Positions 1 to 11,530 of a stretch of DNA of 64,000 nucleotides are shown piece by piece. The stretch comes from Schistocerca nitens (taxonomy: Eukaryota > Arthropoda > Insecta > Orthoptera > Acrididae). Position 1 is the stretch's first letter. Each line of letters opens with the position of its first letter. The position numbers and the translations under genes were made by a program. Where the stretch lies: positions 1,058,658,432-1,058,722,431 of the forward strand of contig NC_064614.1 in NCBI RefSeq assembly GCF_023898315.1, given 5' to 3'. The notes under the pieces were generated by a model. It made no database searches, had not been told where the DNA came from, and saw only the letters and a list, made by a program, of their open reading frames with translations.

Positions 1-380
1 CGATAGTGATTTTAATGCTTCAGGAGTTCTACGTAGTCTAATGTTAATATCATTTTCTATACTCAATCACTTGATCTGTAATTATTTATTCCAAGGCATG
101 TTGCATCGAAGTTAATGGGAATTTCTCTAGAGTGAAGCGCTGTCACCCTGACTAAGTATGAGTGCATGTATTTATGAGTGCATGTATTTCTATCGTTTAT
201 AAGCTTACCAAACAAAAAATTACTCTCCCAAGTGAACACGCATACGTGGATCGTTAAGCCTTTCCCAATGGCGCGGCGATCGAATCACGTGCTCAATGGT
301 GCGTGCACTACCTCTGCGTGAGCATAAGGAAGTAGCGACCAGTGAGACATTTGTGTGTCAACCGGACGTTGCAAGTAAAC
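1..380. other. Unassigned flank
   Basis: No coding region, terminal repeat or SINE was recognised here. It leads directly into a Tc1-like transposase relic at 381 and may hold that element's eroded 5' end, but no matching terminal repeat was found. Confidence 0.3.
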
Positions 381-1256
381 ATGGATGAATGTAAGAACGT
401 GACAGAGTGGCAGAAAGGGGCAATCGTATTTGGCTGTGCCCATGGCTATAGGGTGTGTGAGGTTGGTGGATTTGCTGGTGTTTCGCGGCGGACTGTTCAG
501 TGTTTCTAAAAGAAGTGGTGTAAGACACGTGGTCGCTAAACACGACGTCAGAATTGCGGACAGAAAAGGATCCTGACTGAGAGGGAGAGACGCGTTTCAC
601 GGCCTGTGAATCAAAATCGCTTCCAAACTCGACAGGCTTTGCTGCTGGCAGTGAATGAAGGTCCGTCGCAATCTGTCAGCGAGAGAACATTCCGACGAAA
701 CTGAATACAATGAACATTTGGAGTCGTTCACCTCTCAAGAAGCCATTGCTCACACAGGCACATGCAGCTGCGCGTCTTCAGTGGGCTACAAGTTATCGAA
801 AGTGGACAGTAGCGGACTAGCGGAACGTAATGTGGTCTGACGAATCACATTTTGGTCTATACTCAGATGACGTACGTCTTTGAGTGCGCCGACGGCCAAA
901 TGAAGTGTTCCATTCTGAATGTGAGTGCAACGTTAGGTTCAAGCCGGAGGTGGGTCTGTGACGCTTTGAGGGTGTTTTCCTCGTCATGACTTGGAACCAC
1001 TCATTGAAGTGACCACTAAGATGAACCATTTTAATGATCAGCTGTTGCCTTTCAGTCAACATCTGCCTGTTGAGTAAGCTGTTCACACTCATATTTTTCA
1101 AGACGACAACAGCAACGTTCATCGGGCTGGAAGAGTATGTTACTGGTTTTCTGAACACTCCCCCGCTCTATTGTATCTCAACTGGCCATCAAAATCATCT
1201 GCCTTGAGCTCCGTAGAAGATCTGTGGAACTTATTTTTAAAACTTATTAATGGCTT
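381..1256 (+). pseudogene. Tc1-like transposase relic
   Basis: Decayed gene for a Tc1-family cut-and-paste transposase. From the ATG at 381 the reading gives TEWQKGAIVFG followed by GVSRRTVQCF, a typical N-terminal helix-turn-helix, and then a stop. The conceptual product is recovered only by changing frame. WSDESHFGLYSDD (about 831-875) matches the first catalytic Asp region. FQDDNSNVH (about 1100) matches the second. LNWPSKSSALSSVEDLW (about 1160-1215) matches the block that normally reads WPxxSPDLNPIExLW, here eroded. Stops and frameshifts throughout make it inactive. Clear terminal repeats were not found. The family assignment rests on motif order, not on a search. Confidence 0.8.
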
Positions 1257-1298
1257 TTAGGCATCGTCCATGCAACGAGCCTCAGACCATAAAAAATA

Positions 1299-1846
1299 CG
1301 GGGGTAATCCCAAAACTAAGGTCTCGTATTTTTTTTATAAGTACAGAGACCTGTTTATTTCTACAATGGTTTACAGCTTGAACATTTAGCTATTTTCCGA
1401 CATAATCACCATTTCTGTCGACGCATTTTTGCAGACGCTGTGGCAGTTTTTGTATGCCCATGTCATACCAGCTCGCCGCCGCCATGCTGTTCATCATGAA
1501 TTTCGGTCCGACCAGCTGCATATTCTCTACACCACTTATGAACATTTTTGACATCCGTGCACGACTCACCATACACTTACGTCAATTGGCGATGGATTTT
1601 AATCGGCGCAGTGCCCTTTGCGTTCAAAAATCGAATAACTGCGCCCAATTTGCACTTCGCATTAACATCCAACGGGAGCTCCATTCACAACGGCTACCAA
1701 CGCAAGACTGAGCGCCTCAGCGCGGCGTGTACATGTTTACACACAGTGCTTGAAGCACTCTTCATAACAGTGTGACCAACTGCAACACAAACAGTGTTTT
1801 GTACTTATAAAAAAAGTATGAGACCTTACCTTTTGGATTATCCTCG
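1299..1846 (-). mobile_element. Internally deleted mariner element
   Basis: A short mariner-type element bounded by TA (1297-1298 and 1847-1848). Its terminal inverted repeats of about 48 bp read CGGGGGTAATCCCAAAACTA at the left and a close variant at the right, both continuing into GGTCTC and a T-rich run ending TATAAGTACA. On the minus strand the interior encodes the N-terminal transposase domain (AVIRFLNAKGTAP, then DVKNVHKWCREYAAGRTEIHDE). It then jumps directly to the C-terminal tail (SWYDMGIQKLPQRLQKC). The catalytic core is missing, so this is a non-autonomous deletion derivative of roughly 548 bp against about 1.3 kb for intact mariners. Confidence 0.85.
1393..1715 (-). pseudogene. 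mariner transposase, N- and C-terminal remnants joined
   Basis: Coding remnant inside the deleted mariner. The N-terminal DNA-binding region (about 1715 down to 1490) is followed by the last 27 or so residues of a transposase (about 1475 down to 1393, ending GDYVGK). The whole DDE core between them is deleted and there is at least one frame change. It cannot make active enzyme. Terminal-repeat binding by the N-terminal part is a family property and is not shown here. Confidence 0.75.
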
Positions 1847-2009
1847 TAACAATTATCTTTGACACGCATTTAAACTGAACTTAAAGTAAACGACCTAGGC
1901 AAAATTAACATATTTCACATATGATGATACAAAAAAATCTGCTTCTATATTGTTTTTGGAGCTCTATTATAAAATCGTAGAGGAGCTTACAAACTTTTGT
2001 GTCTTGTGT

Positions 2010-2790
2010 TTCTAAGTAGGTTTTAGCGTTTGTAGGCAAGGCATTTCCAGAGGTCGTCAGACGCTGTAATAGTTTCGTTCTTTCTTTAAACCTTCTTTGG
2101 TACCGGAAGAAAATGTGATTAACATATTCCTCACTGCCACATTCACTTGAATATCATGCGACTATGTTGAGTCGGGAAAGATGTTGCCGGAATCTCGCGT
2201 GACTGGAGCGAAGTCGTGCCAATGTCACTGTAGAGTTTCTATTGTGTCTGCAGTTTTGGTACCAAGGACGTAGCGGGGTGTTAGGCATCACTGCAGCATA
2301 GTGTCGCCCTTTGACACTGCTCGAGATCTTCATTCCATTATTCCCTTATGTAACGAAGAATATCGTCGAGTGGCACTTTATCATTATTCACTGAAACAAT
2401 GTATACAGCTTCCTTGGCCAGACTATCTACTTTTCCATTTTATTTTATTCCGATTTGCACTTTCACCCACAACATGATGATCGTCTTATTTACTCGAGAA
2501 AGCTCCTGCACTGCTTCTATAATCCGATATACTAGATAACTGTTGGTATCGTTGACGTCGTAGCGTTTTAAGAGCATAAATGCTGAGCGTTTCTTCTTGT
2601 ACTTTTTTCGTAATTAAGTCACTCTAAAATTACTATGACTTCTGCAGTGAGTACGGATGTAACTTCCAGGAATTTGACTCCTCGATTGGTCTTGCCATCT
2701 ATGAACGCGCTTCCTGTCTCGTCTTTTTGTTTAGACCCAACTGTGTAGATCTGTCTTGACGATGGTCAGGTTGCTAGGTTGTCAACTAAA
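2010..2790 (-). pseudogene. LINE fragment with RNase H domain
   Basis: Minus-strand remnant of a non-LTR retrotransposon ORF2 containing an RNase H domain. Reading from about 2760 downwards gives VGSKQKDETGSAFIDGKTN, resembling the DGSK start of this domain. It is followed by VTSVLTAEVIVILE and, near 2500-2395, TIIMLWVKVQIGI and KVDSLAKEAVY. Those last blocks match the pattern xxLWVPSHxGIxGNExADxLAK. Several stops and frame changes are present. A C-terminal RNase H is typical of I, R1 and related LINE clades; the exact clade was not determined. Confidence 0.65.
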
Positions 2791-4206
2791 CTTTTCTCAT
2801 TCAGTATACTTCGTGGATTCACTTCCTAACCGAATGCAGGCGGTTATCAAGTCCAGGGGCGGAATTACACGATACTAAGTGATGCGTGTAATGATTTCCC
2901 TAGGGGTGACTAATTCTTAGGTTGGTGAACTTACGATACCCAGTGACGTCCAGTATTCTAGCACTCGTGGCGAGGAAGCGCAAACAGCACTGTTCATAAA
3001 TTGATCATAACTTTAAAGCTCAATATGGGTTTAGTAAACACAACTAAGAATCAAACTAAACCAGCAGCTGTTCCATAGGAATAAACTGAAGTAATAACAA
3101 TAAGTAAATGTGATTCCGGCAAAAACGATTTGCCACGAGTACGCAGCGGTACTACAGTGACACCCTAGAAATGTATTGTTGATTCGCGGTTGTCTGTAAC
3201 AGCACGATTGTGGTGAAAGTCCCATGGAACACGAATGACGCTTGACGATTCCGAACCGGGAAAAAGATTGGAATAGTCGACATAGATAATTAAGAAGTCG
3301 TTTACGCCGTGAACAGATACATCCGTTATCTAAAATCGTCACGGCACGTCGCTTGTTTTGTGCTTCGTCGTGAAGGAGGGACGTCCGTTGCTCTCGGAAA
3401 ATTTTACTTGAGGCGGATGTTATTATTAGGGCTCAACATCCCGTCGACGACGAGGTCATTAGGGACGACTGCGTCTCTGTTATCGAGATACAGTGCTCGA
3501 GAACAGTGTTCCAGTCTTGATCGTGACGGAACCAAGGGAGCAGACTAACTGGAGAGCAATTTCGCCTTATACAAGACACCGTTTTATAGTTTTGTTATTA
3601 CCCAACCATGTCTCAGCACTTTATGTACTATTCTCAGTAGGATTTTTCGTTTATTTACTATCTCACATGACGGTATTAGTTCTGTATGCAAGTAGTTTTA
3701 TGCCTATCATACATTCTTCAGCTTTATATATTTTTTTCATGTTGTGTTCTTGATTCCATTGCTTATGGCACTTAACTCTTACGCTATTGTCATTTCTTGC
3801 TGTTACATATGCATTTGATATAATTTTTCAATAAGAACAAACTTTCTGTTACCATTTCACGTGCTGTTATAGCTAGTGCTTTAACTCGTCATAAACAGGG
3901 AAATTAAGACCAGAACATAAAAAACCATAACAAGCTGTAGAATGTATTGTAGATATAAAACTACCAGGATGAGAAAGAAAATAAACAGAAAATATCACTG
4001 AAGATAATACATAAAGTGCTGAAACATGTTTGGGTAATAAATAAACTGTAAAACAGTGTCTTGAATGAGGCGGAATTTCTCTCCAGTTTCCCTTATCGAG
4101 AACAGAAAATAAGAATAGCTACAGCATCCGAAAGAGTATTAGCGCAGACCAAATTTTCGGTGAAACATTGTGCTGTAAAAAAATTTGCGGAAGAATGGGA
4201 GTCTTT
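2791..4206. other. No recognised feature
   Basis: The short open frames here (for example 3031-3342 minus and 3493-3753 plus) show no known motif, and splice-like flanks were not noticed. It may be old repeat or host intergenic or intronic sequence. Confidence 0.3.
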
Positions 4207-4410
4207 GGTTCAAATGGTTCAAATGGCTCTGAGCACTATGCGACTTAACTTCTGAGGTCATCAGTCGCCTAGAACTTAGAACTAATTAAACCTAACTAAC
4301 CTAAGGTCATCACACACATCCATGCCCGAGGCAGGATTCGAACCTGCGACCGTAGCAGTCGCTCGGTTCCAGGCTGTAGCGCCTAGAACCGCACGGCCAC
4401 TCTGGCCGGC
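4207..4410 (-). repeat. tRNA-derived SINE, type I
   Basis: Full-length SINE of about 204 bp, inserted in minus orientation. Its tRNA-like head lies at the right end: GGCCGGCCAGAGTGGCCG on the minus strand, with the B-box-like GGTTCGAATCC. Its 3' end is the left tail GGTTCAAATGGTTCAAATGG. Possible target duplications GAGTCTTT and GAGTGTTT flank it imperfectly. The same sequence recurs many times in the window. Confidence 0.9.
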
Positions 4411-4671
4411 TGAGAGTGTTTACAGCTAGTTATGTGACAACAGTATTGTGGTACGGGCATCCATACATTGCCTGTCTAAAGAGGGTGGTCGAAGAATACT
4501 TGTTTATTATACTCCTAGCTGGCATATAGTTGGCGTTTTGTCTTCTCTTATGAACATCAATGTAGGCGCAATTTTTGGTCTGTGTGGTAATAAAGCACAG
4601 CGTGTAGCTTTTATAAAATTAATGGGAAAAAGAACCAGATCACAGGTCTGTTTGATCCATGAGGGAGTGCC

Positions 4672-5000
4672 GTGGAGATGCTGAAGGATCTGAACTGGCA
4701 GACGCTTGAAAGTAGACGCAAACTTTCTCGTGAAATCCTGCTTAGGAAATTTCTAGAAACAACTTTAAGTGAGGAATCTAGAAACGCACTACAACTCTCT
4801 ACATATCGCACCAATAAGAATCGTGAAGACAAGATTAGACTAATTACAGTTCCAATAGAGGCGTTTAAGCAGTCATTATTCCTGAGCTTCATACGTCTAC
4901 GGAATGAGAAAAAGGCCTAACTGGTGTAGTGTGAAGTTCCCTCTGCTACGCAATTCCCAGTAATTTGCAGGGTGGTGCTGGAGAAGTGCGAAAAGTAAAA
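4672..5000 (+). pseudogene. LINE ORF2 C-terminal fragment
   Basis: Eighty-two codons read LKDLNWQTLESRRKLSREI followed by a basic stretch and IRLITVPIEAFKQSLFLSFI. The motif LNWxTLESRRxLSR is characteristic of the region after the reverse transcriptase domain in CR1/Jockey-like LINEs. An in-frame stop at 4918-4920 interrupts it and no upstream reverse transcriptase remains. The assignment is by motif recollection. Confidence 0.55.
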
Positions 5001-5145
5001 CTCTCCGAAAAATTTTTTTATTGCGCCTTAAGATAGACAATCTAACTTGCATCATCCACAACTGGAGCAAATGATGTAAGTTGAGTTGCCTACCCTTAGG
5101 CACATGAAAAATTTTCGGGGTCAGTTTCATTTTTCCCACCCTGCA

Positions 5146-6719
5146 GATGTTTACACCAGAATACTTGCATCAAAATTTCATTCTTATTATTGAATGTCTA
5201 CCTTATCATAGAATGCATCGAATGTCTATCTTATTATCGAATGTGTGTCACATATGTGGCTTTGCTTCTCTACCTATTTTGCAGTACAGATGACAATAGT
5301 TGGTAAATAGTACACAGACATTCCAAATGGCGCATGCCTGCCTGTAAAAGCCAAGGGTTACTCACTGCTTTTAATTTTTTTCGTGTATGGATGTTGCTAC
5401 ATTAAATGTGGGTACGAGATCTGTCAGTGTCAGTCGAATTTTATGATTACTGTGTAATTGTTGTGTTACAGATTCCTTAATAGTAGGGCCAACTTGCTTA
5501 TCTTCGTGCCAAGCATATGATCATCTCCTCAGATCCTCTTCTGAGCACATATCGTCGTTCGAGTTTAAAGCGAAGGAAAAGTTTAACTCATATTCATTCC
5601 GTGGGCCGTCCAACGCAGCTGTCTGTAAATGTCGCGCCTGGTATTTCTTGTGGCCTGCTTAAGGCGCACTACCTTGTGTTGATGGTTGCTCTCCGTCGAA
5701 CTGCACGGGCATGTCGTCACTACTACTCTGTTATTCTGAGGAATTACCGTGTTTACTTCTTATATTCGTCTAGTCCATCACAAACGAACAATAGCTTGGC
5801 TGCAGGAAAGGTGAAGAAGAAAGCGGAAGTGTTATGTTTAAAGTAATTATCCCAGCATTCACCTTAAATAACATAGGGATTTTTAATTTTTTTATCTCCA
5901 CTAGTAGTTCATCATCTAGGTATGGACCGTACGTTTATGAAAAAAATTATGATACTGATTGCACTTTTTTTTAAAAATAGAGTTGGAGCCCCTCCACGCC
6001 CACACCGGCATGATGGCCAACTCAAAAGGTCTACTGCCATCTCTGCATAAGGGTTAGTTTTCACTAGAGTGAGGTGTCCCATGATGTGGGTACTGCGATG
6101 TTTGCTTTGGTCTGGTTAAGGTTAACCATTAATACGCGCTCATCTGGAGATGAGGGCAGAGGCAAAAAAGTGCCAAGGGAAGAGCTCTGCGATAGTTAGG
6201 TCGGGTGGTAAGAGCAGGAGCGGATGTCTTGCTACCTGCGATAGGTCGTGCAAGGGTAGGCTTTGTTAGTAGTGGGTATCATGCATGTTGATACCTTTGA
6301 CGTTGTGCGGTGGTGTTGCTCGGAGGCTGCCACTGGGTGCCGGTGTAGAGCTCTCGTTCAGCGTCAGCAACCTGCAACAGTTAGGTTTATTATCGTTTTT
6401 GTGTCCGACAGGTCATATATCGGATGCACAGTGTAGGGTGTTGTTGGCGAATTGTTTGTGCGTCAGTGGGCGAGCTCGTCGGTGTCCCTGCTGTGGCCTG
6501 TTGGTCGGCTCTAATGGCAGCTGGTAATTACCAGTCAGTGTTGCTGATATGTAGGGGCTTGCGGACGTTTGGCCCTTGTTGGTGTATGTTAGTTTACCAT
6601 AGGTGGCTATGCCCTAGCTGATTGCACAAAACTCTTACATATATTTATTGTGATTTGCTGAACTTCCCATTACACTGTCGTGATCTTGTTTCCTGCCGGC
6701 GGACGACCATAATACATAT
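5146..6719. other. No recognised feature
   Basis: No family was assigned. A G-rich, low-coding stretch at 6180-6620 differs in composition from its surroundings and could be the 5' region of an unidentified retroelement. The open frame at 5517-5846 shows no motif. Confidence 0.3.
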
Positions 6720-7450
6720 ATATCTTCGTCTACATCTACATACACACTCCACAAGCTCCCGTACGGGATATGGCGGAGGGTACCTTGTACGATTACTAAT
6801 CATTCCCTTTCCTGTTAACCGTAAATAGGGCGAGGTAAAAACGACAATCTATAGGCCTCCATGTCAGCCCTAATTCCTCGTATCTTATCTTCATGCTCCT
6901 TACGCCAAATGTATTCGGTAAAATCATTCTGCAGTCAGCTTCAGATGCCGGTTCTCTAAATTTTCAAAATATTTTCCCTAGAAAAGAACGTCGCCTTCCT
7001 TCCACGTAATCGCGTTTGAGTTCCCCAAGCATCTCTGTAATACTTGCATGTCGTTCAACCCTATTGGTAACAAATCTAGCATCCTGCTTCTCAATTGTTT
7101 CGATGCCTACCTTTAATCCGACCTGGTGCGGATCCTAAACACTCGACGAGTACTCAAGAATAGGTCGCACTAGCGCCCCACATACGATCTCCTTCGCAGA
7201 TAAGCTACACTTACCTAAAATTCTCCCTTTAAACCGAAGTCGATCGTCCTCCTTCCCTACCACGATCCTTACTTGCTTGTTCTATTTCATATCGCTTTGT
7301 TATGTTACGCTCAGATACTTAAACGACGCGAATGTGCCAAGCAGGACACTACTAATACTCTATCCGAACATTAAGGGTTTGTTTTTCCTACTCATCCGTA
7401 TTAACTTACATTTCTCTACATTTCGAGCTAGCTGTGTGTTTCTACTCTTA
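6715..7450. repeat. LINE-like interspersed repeat, TCTACATCTACAT-end family
   Basis: Begins with TCTACATCTACATACACACT and continues through a block ending GGCGGAGGGTACC. Similar openings occur at about 16690 (mirrored near 36800) and at about 61610, in each case followed by a GGGTACC- or AGGTT-like block and about 0.2-0.7 kb of diverged sequence. I read these as 3' parts of related non-LTR elements; coding content and true orientation are uncertain. Confidence 0.5.
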
Positions 7451-7688
7451 TTACTTGTAAGACATTTCTGGAAAAATGCAACTATTACTAATTTGTCCCT
7501 TAAAACTACGCTTTTCCTAATATTGCAAGCGAGCAAAGCCTAATAGTAATAATTAAAAAGGAACAAATGATAATTAAAAGTAAGACACATCGGGGCAATG
7601 GAAAAAAAGTTAGGAGGAAGAAAGGTAAGAAAGAGATCTGCCACAATTACCGAACAGTGATAAGGAGGTGACAATTACTATGTCAGTT

Positions 7689-7843
7689 CAAAAAATGTTC
7701 AAATGTGTGTGAATTCCTAAGTGACCAAATTGCTGAGGCCATCGGTCCCTAGACTTAAACTAACCTAAACTAACGTATGATAAGAACAACACACACACCC
7801 AGGCCAAAGGAGGACTCGAACCTCAGGCGGCAGCGGCCGCGCA
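7689..7843 (-). repeat. tRNA-derived SINE, type II, 5' truncated
   Basis: Minus-oriented SINE with the tail ATGTTCAAATGTGTGTGAAT and a B-box-like segment GGTTCGAGTCCTCC on the minus strand. A perfect 12-bp target duplication ACTATGTCAGTT flanks it (7677-7688 and 7844-7855). The tRNA-like head is incomplete, as expected for 5' truncation during reverse transcription. Confidence 0.85.
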
Positions 7844-7855
7844 ACTATGTCAGTT

Positions 7856-8099
7856 TTTAAGCAATCACTACTCTACGTCCACTTTTCCTTACGTACTAGC
7901 TTCAGGAATGTCGTTACTCGCAAACCAAGTCACAGTGTTTTGAAGTATTTCTCATTTTACCACATACGTGATAGCTTACGTAAGCCCTAGAGATTCAGTC
8001 TACTTTCCATACAGCTCGTCTTCTGATCAGAAGACGATTCGGCTTCGGATCCGAAGTTGACGGTTTACAAGACCTACGCTATTTTGTTTAATTCGCACT

Positions 8100-8144
<45 letters not shown>

Positions 8145-9180
8145 CGGTATCAAGCTTTCCTTCGCGGTACACCATTTACTTCTGCCCTGGAAACAATGGA
8201 ATCATAAATGAAGATGACAGGACGAGATTTTGTGCCTTTCTTTCTGCTACTTTGCTAATTCGCTCAGCCGAAGTAAACTGTAATAGAACCTTCTAGGTCG
8301 AGGAACTTTTAACGACAGGTACTACCAAGTAGTGTGAACGAGCTTTTTCAACAGTGACACTCAAATCTTATTGTACGCAAACTACGTCTGTAGGCTGCTG
8401 TTGTTTCCGGATAGCCAGTTGACAGTAAGCACATATACAGTCACGCTTTATCAAGAAACGGTGGGAAAGTAACCGAAGGCCAGGTCTCCTGGACAATGCA
8501 AAGACCCACCTACGCGGCGGAAGCAAGCCACGTCATGCTTCAGAGCTTTCGGTGAGGCAAATGGAAACATTCGACACACAGTTCCAAACTATTCCACAAT
8601 CCTGCTTTGAATAATTCGTTAAATAAAATATAATAAAAACAAAATAAATAAAATATTTCACGGTATTGTTATTATCAGTATTTAGTGCAAAACTAAATGT
8701 GTCTCTTTAAATATTTGAAGTTGTAATTCGGAGTTTGCACCTTGATTACAGGTTTCCAAAAGCACCCACTACACCAACATGCTGCCTATGAACACCGCTA
8801 GAGCCGACCCAAATTTTCACCATCGTATAGGGGGATACATCGAGTGACACAGCGAATTCCGGGCTGCTCAGAGGCCTCGAACGCACTCGTTTTCACGTGA
8901 CAGATGAAATGTACAGCTCTCATGTGGTAAAATCTATTCATGGCACTCGTCTCCGTGCATCAAATTACATACAAGACCAAACGTTACAATGTCACTTGAT
9001 AAACAATAGGAGGGTACGGAGGGTAAAGTCATTGCAGAGCGGTAGTGTGATACTATCGTACGCTCCCCTCTAGGCAGGCGCATTTGCAAAGGATCCATAC
9101 AAATATAATTCTAAAAAACAAAAGAGCTATCTTCAAACAAATTTACTGTCAGAATCGTTATTGAACATAATACTCGTTCC
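7856..9180. repeat. Unassigned stretch with 42-T homopolymer
   Basis: Positions 8101-8142 are 42 consecutive T. Read on the minus strand this is a poly(A) tail after a unique segment ending ACCGGC, so a retroposed transcript is possible. No parent gene was recognised. The rest of the stretch shows no family signature. Confidence 0.4.
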
Positions 9181-9184
9181 TCAG

Positions 9185-9760
9185 AAATAATATTACTCCT
9201 TCAAAATAAATTACAGAAGGGAGGCAATTTCTACCAAACAATAAAACACCTGATTTGGAATAAGGACGTTTCAGAAAAAGCAAAACTCCTATGTATAAGA
9301 GTTATTAGTTCCCTATTGCCACCTATGGAGGAGAAACATGGGCAATGACAGAAAGGGACTGGAGCAGACTGCAAGTAGGGGAAATGAAATTTCTCAGTGC
9401 AGTTAAGGGAAAAACAAGAATGGACACAGTAAGGAATGTAGATATTAGAAAGGACCTTAAACAAGAAAATTTGAGAGAATAAATTAAAAAAAAAAGAGAT
9501 TAAGATGCTAAGGGCGTGTTTAGAGGATGCGTCAGTAGAGACTCTCCAAAGTTATGGAAAAACTAAAGATGGATGGAAAAAGACATAGAGCGCACCCAAG
9601 AACACGGTGGAAAACGGGAGTAAGAATATCTGGGGAAAGGAGTGGTGTGACGTGGCAGCAAGTGGAGGAAGAAAAGTGGTGGGAGGACCGCGCCAAATGG
9701 AGAGGACTCGTCAGCACCCAGACCCGACAGTAGCTGTAGCGAGATCCAGATATAGATAGA
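9185..9760 (+). pseudogene. LINE ORF2 C-terminal fragment with A+T simple-repeat tail
   Basis: Mixed-frame reading gives a recognisable LINE 3' coding end: a GGETWAMTERDW-like block (about 9326-9364), VGEMKFLSAVKGKTRMDTVRN (about 9376-9440), RMDGKRHRAHPRTRW and finally EEEKWWEDRAKWRGLVSTQT (about 9666-9728). It ends in AGATATAGATAGATAG, the short repeat tail common to such elements. Frameshifts make it inactive. WWEDRAKWR is a familiar terminus of an insect LINE family that I cannot name with certainty. Confidence 0.7.
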
Positions 9761-9894
9761 TAGAAAATAATGCACATGTTGAGCAGTTGTTCGGAAGCGC
9801 ACATAATAAAGAAAACATAGTAGAGTAATGATGAAATGTTCTTCTCAGATTGTGATGGGTTATCTATGACGATTTTTATTAGCGAATGTATATA

Positions 9895-11202
9895 CAGAGT
9901 CTGCCAGAAAAATGTGTACACTCTTTGTTAGGCTCTATCGAGATGTCGATATTGTCGTTCGATCTGAGTTACGAGTGTGTTGTATGGTCTTTGAATCAAA
10001 AGATGTTAGTACTCTTATCTCGATAATGAGAAAACAAGATGGCTGGAGCACGCGTGACATTCGAGCAACGAAAATGTATTGTGGAGTGGTTTTTCAAATT
10101 TGAAAATGCCACTGAAGTCCAACAGTGGAGGCGGAAGTATGTAACAGAACCGCCAACCCACCTAACAATTAAACGCGTCAGTGACAAGTTTGAATTGCAT
10201 GGAACGATTTGTGATATTCACAAAGGAAGATCAGGAAGACAGCGTACAGCTACAAGTCCTGCTTCGTCGACTCTCGTGTTGGAAACGTTTGTTAATTCTC
10301 CACAGAAGTCTGCTACACAATGTGCACGTGAAGTGTGGGTTAGCAGTACAAGTGTACGAAGAATTCTGAAAGTTGGAAAGTGGAAAGTATACATTCCACG
10401 ATTACTGCTCACGATTAATGATGACGATCCTGATCGCCGAATGCAATTTTGCGAATGGTATCGACAAATGGTAACTGATGACGAACAACTTGTGACGAAG
10501 GTAGTGTAGAGTGACGAGGCACAATTTAAATTCATTGGAACCGTGAATCGGCATAACAGTGTGTACTGGGCACCGTAAAATCCGCATGTTTATGTGGATA
10601 AAGCGGTCACTCTACCAGGGGTTCATGTGTGGTGTGGACTTAGTAGGACCCCTTTTCTTTGATGCTACTGTCACTGGAGAAGTGTACTTGGAAATGTTAC
10701 GCACATCAATTTTGCCAGGTAAACATGCGCTTTATGAAGCTGATGAAGAGGTCCTATACCAAAAGGACAGGGCGCCCACATTACCACCTAGCCGTACGAG
10801 CTTTCCTGGATGACAAATTTCCGGGGCATTGGCTTGGTCGAAGAGGGCCCATTGAGTTCCCTCCATGGTCGCCAGATCTAACACCCATGGACTTTTACTT
10901 GTGGATACCTGTGAAAGATAACGTCTACTGACGTACGTCGCGCACGCTGGAGGAACTTGGCCGGGAGATTACAGATACACGAGCAGCAATCTCCACTGTA
11001 ACATTGACTGACGTAGTTGCGGCGCCCACTCGCCGTTGTGTTATGTGCATAACCACCAACGGTGAACATTTTGAACATTTAAAGTAACTGTGTACTAAAG
11101 TGAAGGCTGTACAACATGTCCGATCAATTATTAAATGTAAAATAAACACATAAGTAATAATTCTCGTTCCTTAGAATGTGTACATATTTTTCTGGCGAAC
11201 TG
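9895..11202 (+). mobile_element. Full-length mariner/IS630-type element
   Basis: An element of about 1.31 kb with terminal inverted repeats: CAGAGTCTGCCAGAAAAATG at the left and, on the opposite strand, CAGTTCGCCAGAAAAATATG at the right. TA precedes the left end (9893-9894); the right flank is TT, so the target duplication is not intact. It encloses one decayed transposase gene. The length matches complete Tc1/mariner superfamily members. Confidence 0.85.
10039..11084 (+). pseudogene. DDE transposase of mariner/IS630 type, inactivated
   Basis: Cut-and-paste transposase gene starting at the ATG at 10039. The first 156 codons are open and contain two helix-turn-helix-like regions (FEQRKCIVEWFFKFENATEV and SATQCAREVWVSSTSVRRIL). 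A TAG at 10507-10509 interrupts just before the first catalytic block (SDEAQFKFIGTVNRHN). The second block, normally QDGAPxH, is degraded near 10765 (YQKDRAPT). The third region reads WSPDLTPMDFYLW in another frame (about 10866-10904). The tail continues to about 11084. At least one stop and two frameshifts show that it is dead. Confidence 0.85.
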
Positions 11203-11530
11203 TTTTTTTTTTTAAATGCCCGACTCCCTAAAGGCGTACATATTTGTCAACAACCGGTGAACACCACATTTTATTCTTACTGTTTGCTTTTGTGCAGCAG
11301 TTACTTCCTTTCTAGGTGATTCTCTGACACTCTTTGCCAAGCATCCTGGAGAACTCTTAGTCTGTATATTTCAATCGATTTCCCAGGTTGTGTCATATAT
11401 GAAATGCCCGTCTTTATTTGTTGTCGACCATAAAACTGACATGGAGAGAGAACGTGCAAAGCATCGACGTTTGGGGCATGGACTGGCAGTTTACAGTCGG
11501 TAAATGTAATTGTTTTCTTTATTTATTTAC
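11203..11530. other. Unassigned
   Basis: No motif recognised between the mariner terminus and the repeat beginning near 11530. Confidence 0.3.

Noticed and set aside
817..1158. 113-codon minus-strand frame
   Set aside because: Antisense of the Tc1-like transposase relic, whose motifs are on the plus strand.
8101..8142. 42-T run as a transcription terminator
   Set aside because: No associated Pol III gene; more likely a poly(A) tail of a minus-oriented retroposed piece.
9532..9921. 129-codon minus-strand frame
   Set aside because: It is the antisense of a clearly recognisable plus-strand LINE 3' coding end.
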